The notes below the pieces were generated by a model, which made no database searches, was not told the DNA's origin, and saw nothing but the letters and a program-made list of their open reading frames with translations. A program made the position numbers and the translations under genes. Below, one piece after another: positions 1 to 11,246 of a stretch of 64,000 nucleotides of DNA. Within the stretch, counting starts at the first letter, position 1. Each line of letters starts with the position of its first letter. This DNA is from Uranotaenia lowii (taxonomy: Eukaryota > Arthropoda > Insecta > Diptera > Culicidae): assembly GCF_029784155.1 (NCBI RefSeq), contig NC_073692.1, forward strand, positions 326,945,920 to 327,009,919. Reading direction: 5' to 3'.

Positions 1-1365
1 AATTTCCAAATGAAAATTAAGTGTAATCAGTGATTTTTTTTAAGACACGAAACATCATTTGCAGGATCAGTTGAAACTTTGCATTTGCATTATAAAAACA
101 GTCGGTTCATGCCTTACTTTCAGTCAGTGTCATCTATACTATACATTGCTCGAGGGCAAAATTTAAATTGTGCTAATCTGACGAACCAGATCCATCACCT
201 TTTCAACATCAACATGAAAGCTAAGTATTTTAGTATTAAGATTTTGAAGTATCAATGCTATTGATATAATTTGTTTTTCGAAAAACGTTAATTACAGTGA
301 AACGTGATATTTTTTTTTAGTTTGTCACCGATTTTGATAAGTCTTCTTTTGTACGACAACAATCTAGTTTGATTCAGAGGTTATATGAATTAGTTATTGC
401 GCGACAAATAGCAGAATATATCAGCTTTTATTTTTATCAATCACCCATTTTATCCAAAAGTGTTCGATAAAGTAAAGAGTTCCTTTTTAACTAAGAATTA
501 GTTGCCACGTAGTTTTTTGAATGAAATTTAATTTATTCATCCCGTTGAATCATTTAAAGTTTTCCAAAAATTGAACATTATTAGAAATTTATTATTTCTT
601 GTTCAATTTCTAAATAATCATCGACGAAGGTTTGAAATAATCAATTATATTAAACATCTTGAAAGGAAGCGCTAGAAAGGATGTTTTGACGAAAATCGAC
701 ATATTAAAATTGTAAAAACTGCTTACAAAGGTGATTGAAAGTTAAGTTCGTATTTTCTTGAAGTGTGTTTGTACTGAGTTAAGGGACTCAAGGTTGTGTA
801 TAATGAATGGCGTTTGTACCATTAAAACACTTAATTTTATCGTGATTTATCATATTTGTGAAATGCAGTATTAGAATTGTATTTTAACGTTTCGATCAGC
901 TATTAAAAAACCAGAAACTTCCCTTTAAAAATCATTCAAAATCAAATTTATTTGATAAATTTGATGAAAAATCCTTACGAGGCCTTCAGTGAGAATAGGG
1001 ATTTGAGTTAACGGATATGAAAATCACTTGCTCTTTTATTTTTTTTGTCAGTATTTATTGGATCATATGGTAAAATGTAGTATAAATAGGAAGAAAACAG
1101 GAATTTCAGGAAATTAGAAACGGTAAAGATACAGTGTTGGAACCTTAGAAAAGATCTTTCAAAGAACATTTAATATAACAAATGAATTCGATACAAAAAA
1201 TTTTGTTGAACCATGCAACTTATTTTAAAATTGGATACCTTTTAACCTTATCAGGCCTCTAGGATTAATCAATAGTTTCAATAGGAAACTTAAGCATTTC
1301 AGGAGTGTAGGAGAATAGGTTTCAAGTGGCCACATCATTTACCAAAATGATTTCCATGTCACATC
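1..1365. other. AT-rich unique DNA, no gene seen
   Basis: AT-rich sequence with only short chance ORFs (61 codons or fewer) and no recognisable domain, RNA or transposon end. It is the left flank of the hAT-like insertion. Intergenic or intronic DNA is the likely state. Confidence 0.5.
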
Positions 1366-1373
1366 ACCCTGAC
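1366..1373. repeat. 8-bp target-site duplication, left
   Basis: ACCCTGAC immediately outside the left terminal repeat. The same 8 bases follow the right terminal repeat at 4603-4610. An 8-bp duplication is the hAT (and P) signature. Confidence 0.85.
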
Positions 1374-1394
1374 CAGGCTTCCGAAAAGTACTGC
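1374..1394 (+). repeat. Left terminal inverted repeat of the hAT-like element
   Basis: 21 bp starting CAGGCTTCC, perfectly complementary to 4582-4602. Confidence 0.85.
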
Positions 1395-1844
1395 CGAACG
1401 ACAGTATTCTTGCGAACGTCGCACATCCACCTCGGTGAAAGCTTTCCGAATATTTCTTTCCCGACAGTTTTTAAAGGCGCGGTCGTGTGATGTACAACGA
1501 CGCATTGGTTTACCTCATGCGAAAGTTTGCTCGTGGATATGATAGCCTTTAAAGCTCCGTGACAGTTTTGGGAAAATCTTCGTGACAGTTTTCAATGCGT
1601 TAAACTTCGCATGACAGTACTGCTAATTACGTCCGACTGTAGCCGAGATTCGCATTGGATCATCATCGGCTCACGCTCGGGTCGATTTAATTTAGAATTA
1701 ACGAACTTCTGCTTGAAGCTCAAGCTAGCTACTGCGGCTGGCTATCCTTACGTTATTAGTTGGTCGAAACGCAATGATGCGTGTTGTTTTCCAGCCTGAA
1801 ATTGGATGTCGTTTACGAATAATAAAGTTCAAGATTTCAGATTT

Positions 1845-3735
1845 CAAATTGCAATATGAGATTTTAGATTTCAGATACAAATTCGGATTTCAGATTCATA
1901 CTTCAGATCGAGGTTTTAGATTCCAATTCGGATTTCAGATTCAGGTTTAGGAGTTAAATTTCGGATTCAACTTTCAAATTCAGATTGCAGACTCAGATTT
2001 CAGATTTAAATTTAGGGATCAAATATGAGATTCAGATTTCAGATTAAGATTTAAGACTCAGATTTCAGATTCCAGAATCAGATACAAATTCAGATTTCAA
2101 ATTTAGATTTTAGATTGAAATTTTAGATTCAGATTTCAGATTCAAATTTTAGATTCAGATTTCAGATTCAGATTTCCGATTCAGATTTCAGATTCAGATT
2201 CCAGATTCAGATTTCAGATTCTGATTTCAGATTTAGATTTCAGATTTAGATTTCAGATTCAGATTTCAGATTCAGATTTCAGATTCAGATTTCAGATTCA
2301 GATTTCAGATTCAGATTTCAGATTCAGATTTCAGATTCAGATTTCAGATTCAGATTTCAGATTCAGATTTCAGATTCAGATTTCAGATTCAGATTTCAGA
2401 TTCAGATTTCGGATTCAGATTCAGATTCAGATTTCAGATTCAGATTTCAGATTCAGATTTCAGAATCAGATTTCAGGTTCAGATTTCAGAACAAGATTTC
2501 CGATTCAGAATCAGGTTTAGAATCAGATTCCAGATTCAGATTTCATATTTAGATTTGAGAATCAGATTTCAGACTCAGATTTCAGATTCAAATTTAGGGA
2601 TCAAATATGAGATTCAAATTTCAGATTCAGATTTAAGACTCAGATTTCAGATTCAGATTTCAGAATCAGATACAAATTCAGATTTCAAATTTAGATTTTA
2701 GATTGAAATTTTAGATTCAGATTTCAGATTCAAATTTTAGATTCAGATTTCAGATTCAGATTTCCGATTCAGATTCCAGATTAAGATTCCAGATTCTGAT
2801 TTCAGATTCAGATTTCAGATTCAGATTTCAGATTCAGACTTTAGATTCAGATTTCAGATTCAGATTTCAGATTCAGATTTCAGATTCGGATTTCAGATTC
2901 AGATTTCAGATTCAAATTTCAGATTCAAATTTCAGATTCAGATTTCAGATTCAGATTTCAGATTCAGATTTCAGATTCAGATTTCAGATTCAGATTTCAG
3001 ATTCAGATTTCAGATTCAGATTTCAGATTCAGATTTCAGATTCAGATTTCAGATTCAGATTTCAGATTCAGATTTCAGATTCAGATTTCAGATTCAGATT
3101 TCAGATTCAGATTTCAGATTCAGATTTCAGATTCAGATTTCAGATTCAGATTTCAGATTCAGATTTCAGATTCAGATTTCAGATTCAGATTTCAGATTCA
3201 GATTTCAGATTCAGATTTCAGATTCAGATTTCAGATTCAGATTTCAGATTCAGATTTCAGATTCAGATTTCAGATTCAGATTTCAGATTCAGATTTCAGA
3301 TTCAGATTTCAGATTAAGGTTTCAGAATCGGATTTCATGCAGATTCACATTTCAGATTCAGATTCAGATTTTAGAATCAGATTTCAGAATCAGATTTCAG
3401 ATTCAGATTCAGATTTCGTACTAGATGTAAGATTCGAATTTCAGATTCAGATTTCATGTTCCAATTTCAGATTCGAATTTACGATTCTGATTCGAATTTC
3501 AAATTCTGATTTCAGATTCAGATTTCAGTTTAAAATTTGAGATTCATATTTCAGATTCCTATTTAAGATTGAGATTTCAGGTTCTTATTCAAATTTAATA
3601 CATATTGAGATTCCAGGTTCAAATTTTGAGATCAGGTTTCAGATTCAGATTTCAGAGAAGGGTTTTATATTCAGATTCAGATTAAAATTCTACATTCAGA
3701 TTTCTAGTTGAAGATATCAGGCTTAGATTTATGTT
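1845..3735 (+). repeat. 13-bp satellite array, variant AGATTCAGATTTC
   Basis: A head-to-tail array with unit AGATTCAGATTTC (13 bp). It is nearly perfect from about 2820 to 3330 and increasingly degenerate towards both edges, where units keep the AGATTT or AGATTC half. This edge decay is typical of unequal-crossover satellites. It lies wholly inside the hAT-like element. The variant at 28.8-37.6 kb differs by one base (AGAATTC instead of AGATTTC). Confidence 0.95.
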
Positions 3736-4140
3736 TCAGGTTCAAATTCCAGATTGAGATTCAATACAAGATCTCACTTCGAGAATTTCACCCCAAAATG
3801 ATTATTTCTACGAGTATTTATTTTATGTTTCATGGTTCCCATCACTTGCCTTTTATATTAGTTTTTTTCAATTCGTTTTCTCAATTTTTTTCATTTTTTC
3901 CAATACTCAAACAAATTCTAGAGAAAAATTATAACGGCCAAGTTTCCCTTCGAATCGACACAAAAAATGTGTTCCATCCCAACCTACTTCTCCCATGAGT
4001 GAATAATTTCTAAGGCTATGATTCTAAATAAAAAATAATAATAAAATAATAAAAAAGTATTAAATTGTTCGATTGAAGTCATGTCTTTTTAAGGTTTTTT
4101 TTATCGAAGGTAATTATTATAACAATTTTCGCACAACCTC
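3736..4140. other. AT-rich spacer inside the hAT-like element
   Basis: Follows the degenerate edge of the array. No feature is seen beyond poly-A/T runs. A 96-codon ORF over this stretch is low-complexity and unrecognised. Confidence 0.4.
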
Positions 4141-4170
4141 CACCGACACCACACATCGCGTTACGCCTCG

Positions 4171-4248
4171 GTCGTATGCTGCTGCTCGGTTGGAATAGAT
4201 TGCTCGTTCGATCTATTCGAACCGAGCAGCAGCATCAGCAGCATACGA
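4171..4248. other. Large hairpin in the right subterminal part of the hAT-like element
   Basis: Left stem 4178-4200 (starts GCTGCTGCTCGGTT) pairs with 4211-4233 (ends AACCGAGCAGCAGC) around a 10-nt loop, with about one mismatch. An outer GTCGTAT / ATACGAC pair continues the stem after a 9-bp one-sided insertion. Subterminal hairpins are common in non-autonomous hAT elements. Confidence 0.8.
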
Positions 4249-4581
4249 CTGGGCATGGATACGGTATGGGCATGACAGTCGCCCGTGACAGTCCAGCGCA
4301 AAACTGTCACGCCCTACAGCCGACAGTTAGGATGAAATTATTTGCGAAACAGGAGGCATGAAAGAATGAAAATCGAACTGTCGGTTCGGTTCGCTACAGC
4401 TTAAAGCACAACATTTTCGGCAGCGCAAGCTTTGAGCCGATTGTTCAGATACAGTCTTCGTTCCCGAACGTGTGCGACGTAGCCGAAGCGTTTTGATTCG
4501 TCACCGACGGTACAGCAGCGAACCGAGTGGCAAGGAAAACCGAGACAGTTTGATCGGCGAAGAAAAAGCTGTCATCGCAAT

Positions 4582-4602
4582 GCAGTACTTTTCGGAAGCC
4601 TG
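4582..4602 (-). repeat. Right terminal inverted repeat of the hAT-like element
   Basis: Reverse complement of 1374-1394, all 21 bases identical. Confidence 0.85.
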
Positions 4603-4610
4603 ACCCTGAC
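4603..4610. repeat. 8-bp target-site duplication, right
   Basis: ACCCTGAC, identical to 1366-1373. Confidence 0.85.
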
Positions 4611-6060
4611 CCCAAAACAATCAGCGTGAGATTTGTGGAGGGATGGCGTACAGCCGGTCTCCGCAAAACAAATCATCACAGGTGCTGCACATCCTTTCCT
4701 CTATCGACTACACGGACTTGGCCGGCGTCGTTATTGGTTCATTTGAAAGTATGAGATCCTCAAAACTGTACAGTGAGATTGTATTGCTTGTTCCCAGTAA
4801 TCTTTCATTTGGTTCATTGTGCAATATTGATTATCTCGGGCCAATCACGGAGTGCAACCATTATGCCATTGGCCAGGAGGGGCCGCAGGTGGACCGTAGT
4901 TGATAGCAAGCTCAAGCTCAAGCTCAAAAAGTCTTTTTCCAAGTTTTTATGTGGTGTATAATAGAGTTCTTAACATGGCGATGCTAAAAAAGTTCTAAAC
5001 GTTTTTTTTTAATATTTAAAATATAAACTCACTCCAATGAACCTAGCATTCTAGGAAACGTCATTGAAAATAATATCCCGACCACGCCGGGCTTGGCTCC
5101 AGTTTGGTGAGAATGGTTCTTTCCTGCCGACCACCAATAAATCAATCAACGCAGATCCCCCGCGCACTTTGCTGCTGAGTGGCCCTCGAAGCGCGCACGC
5201 AAATCGAATGACTCTATTTCAAATCCCGTGCGCACACGCGTTGTTTCCCCACTTCGGAATTGTTTTCTCTATTTGGGATATCGCGTTTTGTTGAAATAGA
5301 TTCCCACTCTTTAGAGGTTTTGGAGGAGTTATTTCTTGCTTTCCTCCCCTTAGTCAGCCTCCAACGAAACGGGATTGAGAAATTGAAATCGATCTTTGGA
5401 GCAGCGATGAAGTATCCATTTCGTCGACATTGACAAAGACGAGGTTTGGATTTTTTTTATGAGCAACTCGCTTGGCTCTCGAGTGTCTCATGCGATACGC
5501 GCGCGCCCACACAAGAAATAGCTTTTGACACTAATGTTGTCTAATTAATCGTATTTGTTTTCGATAGTTTGGAATTTTTTTCGTTTCCCGATCAAGTTTC
5601 GCCAGTGTCTCAATTCGACTTGTAGTTGATTTACTAAAGACCATTACTTCATAAAGCGTTCTAATGATAATAGGAAAATTTTATAATCTTTGTTTTCTTT
5701 GTTTTTGCAAATCCGATATTCAGGATACTGTCGGTAAAATTTTCTTACAATTTTACAAATAAAACCCTCAAAACCAAATGTGTACAAGTGCATAAAGGAT
5801 CAATTTTCAGTTAATAATAAACAATTCTTAATATTTTAAGCTTTATGTGATGAATTTTCTTCAGATTTTAAGAGCATTTTTTTAAATACTCTACGTCTGC
5901 GATAAAGATACAAAGGAAAATTTTTTTCGTTTTGTTAATAAAAATCGTTTATCAAAAACTGTTCTATTCGAAAGCAAATGAAAAAGATGTACCTCTAAAA
6001 AGGTTTAAGTGAATTTTTTACACTTAACTGCATTTTACTCTAGTGTCCAACACTAGATGT
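4611..6060. other. Unique DNA with a higher-GC segment at about 5060-5560
   Basis: The right flank of the hAT-like element is less AT-rich than its surroundings. An 86-codon ORF (4643-4903, plus) is unrecognised and may be chance. 5060-5560 is GC-richer, non-repetitive and full of CpG (for example the GCGCGC runs near 5498), which could mark a conserved non-coding element, promoter or untranslated exon. I cannot separate these without comparison. 5570-6060 is AT-rich and featureless. Confidence 0.3.
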
Positions 6061-6119
6061 CCACTGTACCCACATCACTCTTCCCTTCCTTTCATTTCCT
6101 TTAACAAATATACTTATTT

Positions 6120-6800
6120 CCTTGTTTAGAGCGGGTATAATTGCCTGTTTCAAGTCGCAAAAGCTGGCAGTAATTGACCAGCATCTAATCCCGAGCGAGC
6201 GAGCAAGCCAGTGAGTAAGTTCCCCAAGTCCGGACGTGAACGACGAAAAAGTTTATTGCAAAACGTTCACCCCAAATACCCATAACAAGGCAGCTAATTG
6301 AAAAGTTCAAACAGACACATCGTTGTTCCGGGGAATCGGTTCCGAATGGATTCGAGAGGGGATTTCTGTCCGGGAACCCTCCTAAAAACTCCGGATTCGT
6401 CACCGAATCGGCAAATATCGAGTGGAGTGCGGGGGTGTTGCAAGTGCCTGCCTACCCAGTCAGAGATCAGAGAGGACAAATTCAGCTGCAGACTGAGACC
6501 GACTGACTGACTAGGCAAGGCTAGCATGACTCTAACGGGATCCAACTAAAGAGAAAGAGATTAAACTAATTAACAAAACAAAGCTCCGGCACTGGAGATG
6601 CCCGGGGAAAATTTCCTTTCATGTCAAAACTCACCCCCTCCGAAACCCACCCTCGCAAAGCCAGCATAGAACAGCGTGTGATGCTGCCAAACTAACGATC
6701 TCCAGCCAAAACCGAAAATCCCCTTTGCCGGTTGATTTTTTTTTTTGCCTTGGTTTTTTATTCTATTCGCAAGTGACTGAGGTTAGAAAATTGATAAACC
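6120..6800. other. Unique higher-GC segment, possible untranslated exon or enhancer
   Basis: A non-repetitive block of higher GC between AT-rich sequence. ORFs on both strands overlap each other (61-83 codons) and none shows a domain. Candidate 5' untranslated exon or regulatory DNA only because of composition. Confidence 0.25.
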
Positions 6801-7165
6801 GGGGATGGGACCAATCCGATCATTCGGCCTATTTTACTGCTGACTTGTTTTCATTCATGATATTTTACTTGTTTTTTTTAATGAAAAACCTGAAATAAAG
6901 AAAAACTTTAAAGAAAACTTGTTTAATTATTATTCGTAAATTGTTAAATATGGAAATTTAGGCTGTTAAACGCTATTTGTACCGGCGGGGGTCAAATGAA
7001 TTTTTTTATCTTCAAATGACTATAACTTTTATTGTCATTGTTTTTTTCGCAATTTTTCTTCATGACTATTTTTATTTTCAAAATGCACGTATTTTTTCAT
7101 GATTTTTTTTTTAAAGTTTGTACATTTCGAAATACGTATGAGGTTTACCTATTAATACCACCGGG

Positions 7166-7265
7166 GGTCTAATGTAGGCTTGCCAGATAGTTTTCAAAAA
7201 ATGCGGGACATTTTGAGAAAAAAAGCGGAACACAGCCGAAAAAAGCGGGACATTTTAAAAATTTG
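7166..7265 (+). mobile_element. Left end of a hAT-type miniature element, partner end not found
   Basis: GGCTTGCCAGATAG shares the TTGCCAGA end seen in the four better-delimited hAT miniatures of this window. It is followed by GCGGGACATTTT motifs that recur at about 8800-8850, and inverted at 9430-9460. The right terminus was not identified, so this may be a truncated or rearranged copy. Confidence 0.4.
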
Positions 7266-7375
7266 TTTTAAAAGACATGAAATCTATGTATACATATGTA
7301 AATCGTTTTTTTTTTCTTCTCTAAAAGTACGGTGATTTTTTTAATCTGACTATAAAGTTCTATAAATCGATAATT

Positions 7376-7550
7376 GAGGCATGGTTCAGTTGATATAACA
7401 TCTGCTTTCCGAGTCAACGTCTATATGCTTTCAAATCCAGGCGTAAACATTGAACAAAGTTGAAGCTTTTCAGTGCTCTTCCGTTTGTAAAAAAAGTGCG
7501 AATGACACAAAGACGTTAAAACAACGTTGATGGAAATAAAAACTAAATCA
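7376..7550 (+). mobile_element. tRNA-derived SINE, diverged copy
   Basis: The head resembles a tRNA: an A-box-like GGTTCAGTTGATA near 7383 and a B-box-like TTCAAATCC near 7430. It is followed by the family body and the tail block (gcgaatgacac...aacaacgttgatgg) that matches, in the same order, the minus-strand copies at 26.5, 43.6 and 46.4 kb. It is clearly the oldest copy. RNA polymerase III transcription is known for such heads; activity here is unlikely. Confidence 0.6.
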
Positions 7551-8832
7551 ATAATGAAAAAAATATTAGTATAACAAGCGGTTTTTTTTGTTTTAAAAAT
7601 TTTTAAGATATTTTCTTGATTCTTACCATACTTGCGATTGAATGTCATAACAAAACTAATGCTTGGATACGGCTTTCATCAGACACTTCAGCTTACATTT
7701 TAAACGAATAAATGTGTTTTTGTACAAATTTAATTCATATGTACTGCCTACATTCACTGATTTTTTATGGAATGTTCTTTAGCTTGAAATTTCTGGATTG
7801 TGAAAAGAGTTTCATTATATTTATTAGCATAATTTTTTAATCACTGTAAAAGTCACATAAACTTCGTTTCAAGATGGGGAAGATTTCAAAATTATAAAAA
7901 TCAAATGAAACATTCTCTAGAATCATCATTATTTAGCAATCTACCACTAGCATTACCCAATATGAGATCTTTATGGTATTATTTATCTTAATACTGAAAA
8001 ACTATAAGTTTCGCCATGCAGCAAATAGTTATTTACGCGACAAGTTGCAAAAAGTAGATTAAAAATTTTTTCAGCGCTAGTCGTAAATTTATCCAACGAG
8101 AGTTGTCGAGTCGGCTAATTACGGCGAGTGCTAAAAAAACCGAGTTTTGAAACGAGTTGTATACACAATTTTATGCAAATTCGAAAAATTCCTTTGAAAA
8201 TCCAAAAAATAACAACATGTGGACGATGCCAAGTTGGCATTGCCAACAACTTGAAATTTATGATCAAGTAGGTCGTGTAATGTTCCTTTCGACACTGAAT
8301 TCAGTGCTGAAATGTAGCACTTTTCGATACTGTTTTAAATGTACAAATGTTTGTTTTTCAATACTGAATTACATTAACGCTATTTTGAAAAAAGAAAATG
8401 CTTTTTAACATTGATTTGCATCTGATTTCCACCAGTTTCAAAAATAGAAAAATAGTATGAGTAACCTGGCGTGTCACAACGTGACACTGTCACGTACTGT
8501 CACGTCACGTAAGTGGAGCTTGACAACGGAAAAATGCATAACAAATGACATTCATTCAATTAAAAACCAGTTTTGCTTACAACTTGAAATGCAATGTCAT
8601 GTTTGATTGATTAGAATCTGACAATAATAGGCATTGCATAGAAAAAATTTAAAACATAATTCCCAAGAAATAAGGGTTCAAAGAAAAAGCAAGCAGTGGA
8701 GCAGAGTGTGTGTTGTGCAGTTTTGATAAAGCAAAATAAACCAAACGTTGGAAAATTTGATTTTTAATTGAAAGCTTTGTTGAAAAAAAGCTTGACATTT
8801 TGAGTAAAAAGCGGGACGGCGGGACATTTGCC
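7551..8832. other. AT-rich DNA, no gene seen
   Basis: Only unsupported short ORFs. Small CGTGACACTGTCACG-type palindromic runs occur near 8475-8505. Confidence 0.4.
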
Positions 8833-8860
8833 AAAAAAGCGGGACAAGTCCCGCTTTTTT
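8833..8860. other. Perfect 13-bp stem hairpin
   Basis: AAAAAAGCGGGAC is followed after two bases by its exact reverse complement. It lies 16 bp left of the Transib-like element, in DNA repeating the GCGGGACA motif. It resembles a terminator hairpin only superficially; in animal DNA it is more likely part of a decayed miniature element. Confidence 0.7.
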
Positions 8861-8876
8861 TGAAAATGTTCCGCCG

Positions 8877-9417
8877 CACAGTGGTTCAAATCGTCAAAAA
8901 GCTGGAAAAAAGTTCATTTTTCAAGTCAGCGACAACCAAATTTTTTATGTTGAAATCAAATCTGCAATATTAAAGGAACGTTATGAAGTAATAAGATATT
9001 TTATAAATCTTTTTATACACCTTACATGAAACGAACAAGAACGACAACTGAAACACAAGAATAAAAAATAGGATTTTTTATTGTTACTCAAATAAAAAAA
9101 AGTATTTAAACAGAGTAAACCAAGCATTGCTTGTTTAGATATATATACAACTTCACCATAAAACATCAGTTTTAGTGTTGATAATCTAAAAAAGAGAAAC
9201 TTTGGAGCCAACACTTAATTTTAACAAAATATTAAAAAAATAATTTAAAAATATTCAATTTACATGCTCAAACCTCGTTTTGGCAATTATAGAAAAAATA
9301 ACAAACTTTGAAAAAAAAAATTCAATTCAATTTTTTTTTCAACTTTCCGCTTATAATCTTAAACAAAAAAGTTTTTAATAATTTTTTCCAACTTTATTTA
9401 AATTTTGAGCTACTGTG
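8877..9417. mobile_element. Transib-like miniature element with CGCCG target duplication
   Basis: Seen: the left end reads CACAGTGGTTCAAA and the right end, read inward, CACAGTAGCTCAAAA. Imperfect complementarity continues for about 45 bp through the GTTGGAAAAAA-type block. Flanks 8872-8876 and 9418-9422 are both CGCCG. No transposase frame is present in 541 bp. Known: Transib elements have ends beginning CACWRTG and make 5-bp, CG-rich target duplications; the end motif is related to the RAG recombination heptamer. Inference: a non-autonomous Transib relative. The same end occurs at 27267 and, inverted, at 44425. Confidence 0.65.
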
Positions 9418-9483
9418 CGCCGTTACGCTTTTTTCTCAAAATGTCCCACTTTTTCTGACATAATTTTTGTGGTAGACTCAACA

Positions 9484-9493
9484 CTCTCCTATT
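9484..9493. repeat. 10-bp target-site duplication of the foldback element, left
   Basis: CTCTCCTATT; the same 10 bases occur at 10850-10859. Confidence 0.7.
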
Positions 9494-10849
9494 AGACTGA
9501 GTCGATTTGGGGTCATTTTTGAATTTTTCAAACCCTGGGGTCTACAAAGCTCTGTTTTGGTCCAAAACTCATCCATGATTTTTTGCAGAATTTTTAAGTA
9601 ACATTTACATGAGTAAATTTGAACTTTTAGGTTTGTATGGGAAAATTGAATATTTTGTACTGAAAAATCAACATCATTTTTGTTTCTTCTGTGGAACCGA
9701 GCCAGCTGATGTTTTTTGTGCCAATTTATAAATTATTGAAAGGAAATTTTCCACTGAACAACTTTGTCCAAGACCGTAACTTCGTATTTTATTAGGCAAA
9801 AAAGTTGTTCCGGCGCAGTCACAACGAACAGCGGTCCAGAAGAATTAATAACGATAAAATACGAAGACATCAATGAATTACAAACAAAATAAGAAAAAAT
9901 GCTATAAAATACGAATGTTAAGTGAAATAGTTATAAGGGAAGAAATATCTTGTAAATAGTACACATAAAACATGAATTTCACCGAACACAATTTCACACA
10001 ACACACAACACAAAACATTGAATTGACAACACTGCACACTCACACCATATAGTTCTAAGAGTGAGAAAAATCTTGACGAAAAAGTGAATCGTGAATTCAA
10101 ACAATAGCTCGTAAGTGACATGTATGTATTTATGCTTCAATAAAGATCACTTTTCAAACCTAATCGCGCGCAACGGACGTGTTTTCTGCATCCCGAAAGT
10201 TCATCAGTTCTCGGTCTTTGTTCTGCTCCGCCATCGCTGGTCGATTGATGACCGAAATTGTTTGCTGCTCACCCGAAATTCGATAGCCGTTTGGGACCCA
10301 ATTCGTGGGACACTATCAACGGAATCCTACGTCCGTACAAAAGTTATTAGCTGTTTAACAGGGGTATGTCTTTTCGCATTGATAAACACTAAATTCAATT
10401 GACATCACTGCTGGAGGCTCGCTAGGTTTTGCATGACTACTTTTCATGCAATACTTTGCGAGGCTCCATCAGTGATTTCAATTGAATTTACTGTTTATCA
10501 ATGCGAAAAGACATAGCCTTGTAAAATAGCTAATAACTTTTTTGTTTACTAAGATACGAAGTTACGGTCTTCGACAAAGTTGTTCAGCGGAAAATTTCCT
10601 TTCAAGAATTTATAAATTGGTCCAAAAAACATCAGCTGGCTCGGTTCCACAGAAGAAACAAAAATGATGTTGGTTTTTCAGTACAAAATATTCAATTTTC
10701 CCATACAAACCTAAAAGTTCAAATTTACTCATGTAAACGTTACTTGAAAATTCTGCAAAAATATCATGGATGAGTTTTGGACCAAAACAGAGCTTTTTAG
10801 ACCCCAGGGTTTGAGAAATTCAAAAATGACCTCAAATCGACTCAGTTTG
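9494..10849. mobile_element. Foldback (long inverted repeat) element, split by a solo LTR
   Basis: The sequence from 9494 inward reappears, reverse-complemented, from 10849 inward. Shared blocks include ACTGAGTCGATTTG, the wrongly paired CCCTGGGG region, a TTCTTCTGTGGAACCGAGCC block, and an inner GTCTTTTCGCATTGATAAACA block. The centre of symmetry is near 10438. Arms are about 400 bp each once the 534-bp LTR and its duplicated AAAGT are removed, giving an original element of about 817 bp. Flanking CTCTCCTATT on both sides supports transposition. Known: long-armed elements with 9-11-bp duplications are typical of Mutator-like or FB-type elements. No coding capacity. Confidence 0.75.
9806..10339 (+). 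mobile_element. Solo LTR, copy A (534 bp)
   Basis: Starts TGTTCCGGCGCAGTCACA and ends CCGTACA, so it has TG...CA termini. It is flanked by AAAGT at 9801-9805 and 10340-10344. The same sequence, diverged, recurs at 14649-15166 with a different 5-bp duplication. That proves the boundaries and shows two independent insertions. An AATAAA polyadenylation signal lies near 10138 on the plus strand, suggesting the orientation. No gag-pol interior remains, as expected after LTR-LTR recombination. Five-base duplications fit Ty3/gypsy or BEL; the family is not determined. Confidence 0.85.
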
Positions 10850-10859
10850 CTCTCCTATT
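10850..10859. repeat. 10-bp target-site duplication of the foldback element, right
   Basis: CTCTCCTATT, identical to 9484-9493. Confidence 0.7.
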
Positions 10860-11246
10860 CCTATTCTACCTCTTTAAAATAGTTTGTACGTGCTTGATGA
10901 AAACACCTCTTTTAAAATCTCTCTTCGAACATTTTTAACTCTTGTCTATTTTCCAATCTTCTTTTAATCATCTATGGTTTTCAAAACTAGAAATGTCCTG
11001 ACTTAAAAAACATGGCATTCACCGAAAAGGCTGTAGAAATTAAATAAGTTACACTTTTATGAAGTCTCACTGACTTACACTGGAAAACCGAAAATATATC
11101 CTCAATTTAAATTTATTGGTTCAACCCAAAAAAAAGTCATGCAAATCAAATTTAATGTTTTTTTTGTGTATTTTTTCTCAAAATAAGCACCATTTTTTCA
11201 AAGCTTATATAAGACAACATTGAATAACTCGTTTAGTTCTTAGCAT

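Larger units (their letters stand above)
1374..4602. mobile_element. Non-autonomous hAT-like DNA transposon carrying a 13-bp satellite
   Basis: Seen: a terminal inverted repeat starting CAGGCTTCCGAAAAGTACTG at 1374 is matched exactly, as the reverse complement, ending at 4602. The match covers 21 bp, then continues imperfectly. Both ends are flanked by ACCCTGAC. No transposase reading frame is present. The interior has about 470 bp of higher-GC left subterminal DNA, a roughly 1.9-kb array of a 13-bp repeat, an AT-rich stretch, and about 450 bp of higher-GC right subterminal DNA with a strong hairpin. Both subterminal parts hold many GACAGT or ACTGTC motifs, as expected for transposase binding sites. 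Known: hAT elements have CAG...CTG ends and 8-bp duplications. Inference: it was mobilised by a transposase encoded elsewhere. A P-type element is the alternative, but the CAGG end argues for hAT. Confidence 0.8.

Noticed and set aside
8833..8860. Rho-independent terminator
   Set aside because: The hairpin plus T-run looks right but the organism is an animal and no gene precedes it.
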